From NCBI GenBank assembly GCA_002633005.1, contig NMRA01000053.1, forward strand, positions 64,001-124,000: a stretch of DNA of 60,000 bases. Reading direction: 5' to 3'. The translations under genes were made by a program, and so were the position numbers. Positions within the stretch are counted from its first letter, which is position 1; each line of letters starts with the position of its first letter. Shown here piece by piece: positions 25,428 through 36,000 of this stretch. The notes beneath the pieces are model-generated. The model ran no database searches. It had not been told where the DNA came from and saw nothing but the letters and a program-made list of their open reading frames with translations. Source of the DNA: Phoronis australis. Taxonomy: Eukaryota; Phoronida; Phoronidae.

Positions 25428-25540
25428 TTGCTAGTAACAATGATCGCTAGTAAAAATGATCGCTATTAAAAATGATCGCTTGTAAAATGATCGCTAGTAA
25501 AATGAATCGCAAGTAAAAGTGATCGTTAGTAATAATAAAT
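25428..25540 (+). repeat. Short tandem array, ATGATCGCTAGTAAA-like unit
   Basis: About six units of 15-18 bp (variants of AATGATCGCTAGTAAA) run head to tail with base changes and small indels. No coding or splice role is apparent. Confidence 0.75.
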
Positions 25541-26279
25541 AAGTACAAGTCACACGGCACCTTTCGCCGTTTGTGGATCGAAAGGGAAAAATAATTATTT
25601 TACGATGGGATCTTGAATTATGCCCCCGTTAAACAATCATTCAATCCCCTTTCATACCTCGTTTCTGCCTGGTTATCCAACAATGCATATAAACTTAATA
25701 CAGCCGGGGACCAGGCAACGACCTCGATACGAATTTTCTTAAACCAGAAAGTGCCAGGGCTTGTTTATGAAGTAAGAATCAGTAAGATTTCTGCTTCAAT
25801 CATTTTATTGTGTCTGAATTTTCAAAAGACATTGTGAATTATACTGTAGGGTGTGACATCCAATTGTTTAATAGCCCTGTTCCAAACTGACCATATTGAA
25901 TGTTAACCAGTCTCAGATTCGTCTGCATGGACTGGATTATACATCGTCTGCTACGCTGGCCAGGCCAACGCCAATCCACTATCACTGGAAGTTTCGTTAC
26001 ATGACTTAGTTTATTATGTCTACAAAGTTCACATATTTTTGTTCTATGTTTGTCACTTCATGGATAATTGCATCTTAACACTGTTTGTTTTTGTACTCAA
26101 GACAAGTGATAGGAGAGATCACACTATGCCAGACACTTCATTGCCTATTTCTCTTTTGAAGTGTCCTTTACCCAGATACTTCCACTACATGATGCTCGGG
26201 TTAGGGTCTTGTCTATGATAAGCAAACTGCAACCAATTACACCTAATTTTCAAATTCTGCCTGGGGAAGATTTACCAAC

Positions 26280-26475
26280 CCCCCCCTCGGGAGGATCTCA
26301 CTTCATCCCATGCTCGCATATTGTGCCAGGGTCCACATCTGCGTTGAGCATTCACCACCACGCTTCTTTCGAAACCCAGACAATAGGGGGATCACACTTC
26401 TCATATTCGCGTGCGGCAACGGGCTTTGCACCCCGTTTTGGCCATTTACCACCACACTCCTTTCAAAACCCAGGG
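26280..26475 (+). repeat. Imperfect tandem duplication of about 100 bp
   Basis: Two units share GGATC-CACTTC, CATATT-G, GCATTCACCACCACGCTTCT or CCATTTACCACCACACTCCT, and TTTC-AAACCCAG. They fall within a 133-codon open frame (26161-26562) that has no recognisable domain. The frame is regarded as non-coding. Confidence 0.5.
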
Positions 26476-26737
26476 GAAACTGTTATTTCATATGATAACA
26501 ATTATTTTTCACAACATTTTTATGTTCATACACTCATGACAAGTGACCAAAGTAATGTATAATATTTCTCTATTATTTGGGTTTGTCATCAATCAATGCA
26601 CTGAAGAAAATTAAAAATGTATTTCACTACATCAAAGATCAAAGTTCGCCTATTATTGTGTTCTCTATGGATGAGGGAAACCTATGTTCACATGACTGCA
26701 TGGAAGGTAATGGCTAATAGTTTCCGTTTCTTTACAG

Positions 26738-27084
26738 TTGAAGCCACTGATGGTAACCAGCCGGTTGAAAACCAAGAAAATCTTGCAGTAGATCAAGACG
26801 GCGACGCCATAATGCAGTCGAGGAAGCGTCCCCACCCCGGAAGTGGCACAGCCAATGGCAAGAAAAAAAACAAGAGGAGGAAGAAGAGTTCCATGCAGCC
26901 CATCATTCCCAAGAATGCACTGATGCAGCTGAATGAACAGAAGCCAGGGCTGGCCTTCACAGTGAAGTCACAGTCGGGCCCAGTGCACGCGCCCGTCTTC
27001 CACATGGTGGTCACTGTGGATGGGCAGGAGTATGAAGGGCAGGGCTGCAGCAAGAAGAAGGCAAAGCAAGACTGCGCGTGGAAG
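26738..27084 (+). CDS. ADARB: ADAR exon: basic region and dsRBD1
   Basis: The acceptor is TTTCTTTACAG|TTGAAG (phase 1) and the donor is GGAAG|GTGAGA (phase 0). It encodes an acidic Asn/Gln-rich lead, then a Lys/Arg cluster ([12 protein letters not shown]) likely to act as a nuclear signal. dsRBD1 follows, starting [15 protein letters not shown], with the GPVHAPVF segment and the RNA-backbone-binding KKKAK motif. The second helix reads DCAWK where human ADAR2, from memory, reads HAAEK, a mild departure from the usual small residues. An internal Met codon at 26812 could be a start if no upstream exon is used. Confidence 0.95.
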
Positions 27085-30000
27085 GTGAGACGTGGGGTGT
27101 GGGGGGTGCTGAAGTGGAGCCTGGAGCTCTTGTGGTAGTAGTGGGCGCTGTCCTTACAGATGCGCTGAGATGTAGTTGAGTGTCTTGTTATGGGACTAAC
27201 CACCGATTTGTCGGACACTCTAGAAAACAAGGGGTGTACTCGGTAAAGGAGATATGCAGCAAGTTTAATGAGATAACGCAGGTCTTTTCGTGAAATTGCT
27301 ATGTATTGTGTGTAATTATTGCATTTGAACCAAGGTCACAAAACACTGACGCTACGGAGATCAAGTCTTTTTGGAGTGTTTGCTCTTAAATCTGTGTACC
27401 TTACTTATCGAGTACTACACAGAACCCTAGCTGAGCACTGTCTCCTAACTGTTGATGACATCATTTTCACTACTAGAGCTTTGAAACAGGTCGTTAGCTC
27501 CTTATCCTTATTGTAGGACACTCGCAATACTCTTTTAGCATAAAATCTTGGCTTGTGAAACAGCAATAGAGAGTTTACTTACATCTTGCTCCCATAATTC
27601 AGCGTTCAAACTTCAGTGGCATCCATTTTGCTAGTGTATGCTAGTCACGACAAGTGGTGAGCTTACCTGCAAATCACTTTTCATTGGCGGGGCCTTGTGT
27701 GATCTCTTGGAACTCACAAGAAACTTGCTGTACAGAACTCAACTCAAGTTTTCAATTTAAGTGTTGTGTTGCACACATTATTCTACATGTAACTATGTTT
27801 TTTGCATTTGGTATTTCATTCAGTTTTGAATGTTAATTTATAGTGAAGCTATTGGTATCCACTGTCTAATACTTAAATTATATTGTTGGTTACCATTTAA
27901 GGTGCTTCGCTCATTCGTCCAGTTCCGAAATGCGTCTGAAGCAGCCATGGCACTGGGGCGCGGCATCACCACTGCCGACTTCACGTCAGACAATGCAGAC
28001 AACTCGACAGAATTTATCTTCAACTCATTCGAGGGGAACAGCAGTCTTGACACATCGTCTGCCATGGACACATCGCATTCGTCTCCCTTGCCGGCATCCA
28101 AGAATTCAAAGTTGATGCAGAATAAGGTGTGTGCTTTTATGGGTCGCATGTTTATGAGAGGCTTGTTGTTGCATTCTGAAATCTCTCACTAAGATTGGTT
28201 TAAGGATGTTGAGTTCATTTCGTTCAGGCTGAAAATCGGCGCTTTGTTTCTGGCCACACTTATGTACATCAAGACTACCATTGTACATTCAGTGCTACAT
28301 TACAGGTATTGTCTTTGTTTGTAGTGAAGTCGTGATTGGGTCCAAAAAATGGCATTTCTTTGATGTTGACCTAAAAATATGGGGAGGGGGTTCCCCCTAT
28401 CCCCGGGGTACGGTGGGGGTATGCCGGCCACGTGGACATTTTGATGAGCAAGACATTTAGTTCCAAAAATGTTAACCTAACTGGTGACTTGCAAAGTAAA
28501 GCTAAATCGCGAAGAATAATGAATATAAACTCATTATAAAGTAACAAATTGACATTTACTTGACCTTGGTTTCTTTCGGTCGCCGCCGAAATGCAAACAC
28601 GCCCCAGTCTCTCAATCAATAACTGTTTACTCTTGCGATGATATTAAGTGAGGTGACTAGGCATGACATGTGACGCATTTTGATTTAAAAATAGTTAACA
28701 AACTCGTTCTTCCCGGCGTCGTTCGCACATTTTACTCCTTCAAAAGAAAACCTGTCAGTGTCAAGTCTCAAACAATATTTGACACAACAAATTATGGTCT
28801 GAAAATTGGTAAAGTTAGTAATGAATTAGGAGAGATTCATGTAATATGAAATTAATGAAGTTAAACCTTGAGTTCATATTGTGTGTTTCAGACATTTCAA
28901 CTCAATTCAGTTTTATACCCCAGGTACTGTAATACCGTCGGACCGTGTCACACCACGTCGTGAATGTAAAAAGTTATTGAAGGACTGGGTCTTTATTTGT
29001 CGTTTTGACATTGTCACTTGCAGGCGACAAGAGGCAGCACCAGGCCTTTATCCAGGATTTCGAAAATAGGGTGTCCAAAATGGGGTTCCCAATATTCCAG
29101 GGCGTCCATAATTCGGACGCATTACCCCCCACTCCTAGCAATCCCCCCAAACACACGGATTTTTTTTTACAAAAAATACATAGACCAAGGTTTTTTCATC
29201 TAAGTTTACAAAACAGCCTTCTGTAGTGAGCATTTTTACTAAAAAAAATGTAGACCAAGACTTTTACAATACTATCAACCAAGCGTGAGCATAGCAACAT
29301 ATTTGTATATTTCTTCTTGCTTTGAAAAAAGAGCCCCCCTCCCACTGTGAGCGTTCAGAGCCTTCCTAGTATTCATTACAATGTGTGAGTCCAAACTTGA
29401 AAGGTTCCTATTGACAGTATTGACAGTGGGCCTCCAAATGATACATTGGGCGTCTTTGCCAGGGCGTCCAGATTAGTGCCAGGGCGTCCAGAGTAGTGCA
29501 AGGGCGTCCAAATGTATGCTGCATGAAGGCCTGGGCAGCACTTATACGAGATCTGGCTATGAAGCGAAAAGTTGCCATGACCTAGAACGCTGACCACCTA
29601 CACAGTTGAACATTTCATTGTGGTTAAAGAGTGATTTCAGGGGGAGTGGCGGACATGAAATGGAACATTTCCTTGCTGTTTTTAGGACTTGTAATCAGTG
29701 TTTGCTTCGCGACTTGATATGAGATGATTAAGTCGACACGCGAGTAGGCTTCCGAAAAATAAGTTTTGTTGTCAAATTGTGAAAGCATTCGCCAAGTTGG
29801 CGAATGGACTTAGTTCTACCATCGCCAGTGCCACTCAGAATTTGCCAATAGCGAGCGGTTAGCGGCTAGCGCAAGCCTAGTTTTAGTCCAGTTTAGTCTG
29901 TGACTTGAACTTGGATTCCAAACCATGTTTTTAGTTTGTGTTCTTCTTAAGTATGAACCTATGGTGCCTTGCGCTTGTTTACGTTATAGTTCACCTGGAT

Positions 30001-33000
30001 GAATGTCTAAGACCAGCTTGCAGTTAACAATGGAAACGTTAAAATTATTATTGAGTCTAAACCCAAAATTTTGAATTAGTTTTCAAGTAAAACAGAGAAC
30101 GTTAAAAATAATCTCAAGTTCGAATTTTAATTAGTCTGCGAACCCAAAACCTCGTTTGTGGCTATGTCTTTCAATGTCTAGTGCACCAAAGCTGCAGGCA
30201 TGGGTAATGAGTCTCGTTGCCTAGGATTAGATGATTATCGTTTGTTATAGTATTCTTATTGTCTTCGTCATTAGTAATTGTATTTTTATTGTCTTGATAC
30301 TTTGTTGCCATAGAACCCACTGATGATGCTTAATGAGATGCGTCCGGGCCTTACCTACGACTCAGTCGAGGAGACCGGCGAGGGCCATCAGAAGACATTC
30401 ACTATGGAAGTCGTGGTGGAAGGGACGCCGTATCGTGGCCAGGGGCGCAACAAGAAGACTGCCAAAAAGCGCGCAGCACAGGCAGTCCTTAACAAGTTGT
30501 TCAATCTGGACGTCATTGTAGATCCATGTGAGTGAGCATTTTCAGCATTATCACTGCGTTATCAGCGCAGAGTCTTGTTATTCTCGGGTTTTTATCTTCT
30601 TCTTCTTCTTCTTCTTCTTATTATTATTATTATTATTATTATTCTTTCCGACCTTTTCTAGAGCTTAATAATTCTCAAACAACTTAACTTTTATCTTTTA
30701 AACTTTCCAAGTAGGTTTGAGCCATCCATGAATTTCATAAAGTATATTTTTGACTCATAATGCACCGGAAGTGGTCAATAGCTACAAAGGTCATCTAATT
30801 TTCAAAATGTAATTTTTCAAGTAGTTCTTTTCAATTTCATTGTACAGGTATAAGTCTACGTGACAATCAAATGCTATACTTTTCTAAGCAATCGGTCCAT
30901 CGAATCAGATAAAATGGGTCAAAGGTCATTGAGTGCAAACTTAAACTTTGAGTTAGACACTTTAAATTCACACATCTGATTGGTACATCTAAAAGTTTCA
31001 GGTCATTTGGTGCAACGACCATCTGTATTTTCAGTTAGTGTGTGGGTTTACCCATGTCATTGGTCTTGCTGTTCTGCTGTTTCCACTTGCAGCCATTGGG
31101 CTCATTTACAGCAACCATCTTGTGCCACAACCATCTCTCTTTCCAGCCATTGTGTACGTTTCTACCATGTTGTCAGTCTTATTGTTGCTGAAAGATTTTA
31201 TGCTGTGTCACAAGTGTCTTGCTGTGTCATAACCATCTCTCTTCAGCCATTGTATTCCTTTGTAGTCTCACTGCTTCACAGTTGTCTCCCGTTACAGTTT
31301 CACTGATTCACAGTTGCCTCCCATTGCAGTTTCACTGATTCACAGTTGTCTCCCGTTACAGTTTCACTGATTCACAGTTGCCTAGCCTTGATTCTCACTG
31401 ATTCACGGTTGTCTTCCCTTGCAGCCATGATGCCTGTTAGTGGTGGTGTGATGCAGGAGGCGCCAACAGCGCTCTCAGATCACATCGCACAGTTGATCCA
31501 CCAGAAGCTGAGCGAGCTCACCAATGGACTTAGTTCCCCATGTGCCCGTCGTAAGGTGCTGGCCGGAGTGGTGACCACATCTGGCGATGACGAACTAGCC
31601 ACCGCACAGGTCATCGCTCTGGCTACGGGAACAAAGTGCGTCAATGGCGAGTACATTAGCGACAAGGGGCTGTCAGTCAACGATTGCCACGCTGAGATCA
31701 TCACACGCCGGTGCCTGCTGCGTTATCTCTATGCCCAGCTGGAACTGCATCTAGACCCAAACACAGCGTCGTCATCAATCTTTGAGCCACGTCCAGATGG
31801 CGGGGGGTTCAGACTGAAGGAGGGTCGCAAATTTCACCTGTACATCAGCACATCACCGTGTGGAGACGCTCGCATCTTCTCACCACATGAGAAAGAGCAT
31901 GATGCCGCTGGCGACAAACACCCAAACCGGCGAGCCCGGGGCCAGCTACGGTCGAAGATAGAGTCGGGTAGGTTGGGATGGTAGTTAGAGAAGGTCTCTT
32001 AGCTGGTATTTGTAGCTTGCAACCAGTCTCAAGTATCTTTTATCTTAGCCTGAGTTTACGACTTACAAAATTTTGTCTAGGTGTCAGCTGCGTTTATGTT
32101 AACATTCTGATTTTTTCCTTTCTTGTCTTTAAATATTTTGATTCTAATCGTCCAAGTAAGGATTGTTGATTTGTAAACATGTGATATTGGTAACCTATTT
32201 GGTTTAGTTGGTGCCAAGCAGTGGCATCATCACTGCAAATCTCTGAGCTGACAGTGATCCTGGTCAGAAAACCTTGTTATTGATTCATTTTGTCTAAGAT
32301 ACCATGGATTCACAAATACAGTGTCTGCTTCATATAACGTTGTTACTAAATTACCAGCATTGTGGCATTTTCTTAATTACCGTACTAACGAGAGTTGTGA
32401 ACTGCTTTTTTTTCTTTGTCTCCTTAGAAACGATATTGAGTCTGTTCAGCTATGAAATTGGAAAGTAATTCAAGATTAGTTGTCATAGATCCGGTTGCCA
32501 CATCCCTTTCACTGTTTGATACCCGAGCTGTGATTGTGTTTCCGTCATTGGTGCAAAAAACAAGTAGTGATTGTGCAATGCCGTGCTTTTAATGAAAATG
32601 AGTTTATCTCCACACTTACAAGTGTGGACAACCTGTTTGCCTCAACTTTCAAGTTAATGCATGTAGTTATTGTTAGAGCTGGTCTGATTTTGTAGTTGTT
32701 CAAAAGAGGTTTGTAGGTGTAGTTGAGTGTTAACGTATTTGCCATAATAACCGCCCATGCCCCTATAAGCGCCCCCCATGCGTTTTCAGACTCTGCTGAA
32801 ATAAGCGCCCAGTCCATGAACGTGTACATGCAAACAATGACGTACCTACAGTCCTAAAACTCGGCTACAGTAACGTCTTCAATTTATCAAAAAAAATTTT
32901 GCACGGGTATTCTAGACCACCAGCGGCACTGCTACGTTTGTATTTAGCCGTGACTATACACTTCAAAGTAACGCAGCGCTTCAAAAAGAACGCAACAGCG

Positions 33001-36000
33001 TTGTTACTCTCGCGACGACCGTGTCCCACTATGGTCTGACCTTTCAGTAGACACATCGACTGTCTCATGAATAAAAATAACTCGGTGTTAAATGCACGTG
33101 GCCAGGAAGCGCGCTCTACATAAATGAACCTGTCATCAGAAATTAGTCGGGAACTATCCATTCATGAAACGGGTAGCATAGCATCGGTAATAAATGAATA
33201 TTGGCACTAATTTCCGATAATTTCTAATACTATAAAACATGTTTGCGTTATTTTTTAGATGGATTGTTTGATTAACCATAATTGGTGTTTTTAAGCCGAA
33301 TATCCGATAAAATGACAACTGACAGTAAATGCTTACACACCCTCACACCGAAAAATAACTGTCAGATTGTTATGTACGCATCCAGCTACACGGCGACTAA
33401 TATGGGCCTTACCGAAACAAATATCGAACGTTTTTAGTACATGCGACTGGCAAGTGCTGAATAAACACGCTCTGGTTTAGGCCTACTGCTTTTGCAAATT
33501 TCTTTAGACACAATGCACATCTAGCTCGTTAGATTGTGTGGCTCTGGCCAAAAGACAGTCTCTGCTTTGGCAAATGAACTCTGGTGACATGCACGCACTC
33601 GGTTACTCACAGACGAACTTCAAAACAAACGTCACGTGACAACAACACGTGTGTTCGTCCAGACATTTTTCTCGCCGTGTTGCCGATCTTACATGTAGAT
33701 GGCACGATGTTGCACAGATTTGTACTTAAACCTGCCATTAATCCAGACTCCACGGGAACTTAAAAAAAATCTTAGGGGCGCTACTTAGAAAACTTAATGA
33801 GGATTTCAGGTAATTTGCTTGAGTCAAAACTATTTTTATTCAAGCATTGAAGTCGCCATATCGAAGACGGCGATTTCGAGGCAGTCAGTCGGCGAGTTTT
33901 CGCCCTGGGATTTCAGCACAATTTTCTGTAAAATAATCGTAATTTAGCAGCAAAGTTTGATAGCAATGCACCACAGTTTTGTTGGAAGTCTTTCATAGAT
34001 TACAGATACGTCACAGAGCGTAAATTTGATGAATCTTAGCTTCCGATTTCACCCGTTTTGGAGACCGGGTTTTAACCGCCTCGGGTTATAATAAGCGCCC
34101 GCCTGAACGGAACTTTTCTAAGCACCCTGGGCAGTTATTACGGTGAATACGGTACCCTTCCTTATTCAAATTTATTGAGAACAATAAACAACCCAACAAC
34201 CCCCTATGACACTAGGTATCAGAAGATTTGTGACCTGGTATTACTTATGAAACCAGTGAGTGAGTTATGTTTAGCATAACATCAGGTTAACTATCTCATC
34301 ATTCATTATGAAAATCCTTCCTTATTCCCAGTTATTTTGAAACCACTCGAAACTAAGATTGTGGGGTTAAAAAGAACTTCCTTCACAATATGTATAATTA
34401 CTCTTCCAAAACAATATCATTGCATTCTTAACCTTTGCTTGAATTGAAATTGGCAACAAAATGATAAATCTCTTGGTTTTCTTCTGATGACCGTATTGCC
34501 TAATTAACAACTGTTAGTAGCAGTTTAGTCTACAGTGGCAACCTGTCGGTTATTCTCAAGCCTGGAAATCATTTTTATGCTCCTATATAGTTAATATGTG
34601 TGTACATAATGCCATCATCTCTGTCTGGTAGTCCCGCATCCGCTGATGTATCTCCTAAACCCCTTGCAAGATCATAGTTAAGATTTGGTGGCCATTTTTT
34701 GTAATTTTTGCGTATGTTTTATGGTGTCCACCTCCCTATCTGTCATACCGCTTAATAGATCATTATGAGAATTTACAGTTGTGTTCCTGATGAGAAGGCC
34801 ATGACTGAAGTTGACTTTCAGACTGGTCCGACTACTGTATTGCCCCCTAGTGGAGATTTTTGTTTTTTGCTTCTAAGGAGTTTTGTGAAATTTGAAAGAT
34901 TCCCTGTTCTTATGGAGCCGACCACAATGAGTTTCAGACCAATCGGACTATAGCTGTGGCCCCTAGTTCCTCTTAGTGACATTTCTGTCTGCATCTGTGG
35001 CTGTACCTACTAAAACGAGGGTATTCCTGTTAACTTGACACAACTTCCTTATTGCATTTCCATATGTCTGCTTCTACATATCTTTGGAGTTCCTTGATGG
35101 ATTTTCATGAAATTTGGAATTAATTTTGTATTAAAGAGGTAGCGGTGCCTTTCCAATTTCGGATGGGTTCTACGTATTCTGCACCATCTAATGCTATTTA
35201 TATGATACTTAAAACACCACTAGAAGCATACCGTTTACGTTGCACTCGTGGGCTCCTCATTGCTCTTGTAATAATCTGAGCAAGGAACATTATCAGACAG
35301 GATTTATAACAGCCAGTGGTCTAGATCAAAATTTGATTGTTGACCGAATGTGCGAGTTAATTGCCTCTTAAATTTGAAGGACCAGACCATGCTTGTTTCA
35401 TATTACACAACACTCGACTCGACACTAAAATTGACTACCTAGTGCATAAAATTTGCCACACAGTTTGTATATTTGTTGATTTACAAATTAGATTTGGTGG
35501 TCCCGGGCACTGATGTGTTATATTTGTGAGTGTTTAGTGTAGATTTTTCACATAATAGTAAGTCCAATGAGAGTTTGTAGAGTGCTGTTGTTGCTTTGGT
35601 GTTTTCATGTATTCGTTCCGTTTCAGGCGAGGGAACCATTCCAGTGAAATCGTCCTGTACCGTGCAGACGTGGGATGGTGTACTTCAAGGAGAACGACTC
35701 CTGACTATGTCATGCAGTGATAAGGTGTGCCGCTGGAATGTACTCGGCGTTCAGGGTGAGTGCAGAGGGTTGTCGTGTGATCTCTGTAACTAGGTTGTGT
35801 TCCAGTTCGCATGTACTAACAGGTCTTCATTGTGCAGCGGACAATTACATAGACTTCTAAATTATGGAAATCTCACGGTAATTCTTTTCTTAATTTTTGA
35901 AAAAATGATTATCGTCCAAATTGCTGTTTGCCGTGTTTTTATAGGGTTAGTAACTGATAGAATATTCATGTAGTTGTGTAAGGAGAAGAATTGTGCAGTG

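Noticed and set aside
26161-26562. 133-codon open frame just before the ADAR exon
   Set aside because: It coincides with an imperfect tandem duplication, has no domain, and is not in a suitable splice arrangement with the ADAR exon.
26793-27230. 145-codon open frame on the - strand
   Set aside because: It is the antisense shadow of the ADAR dsRBD1 exon.
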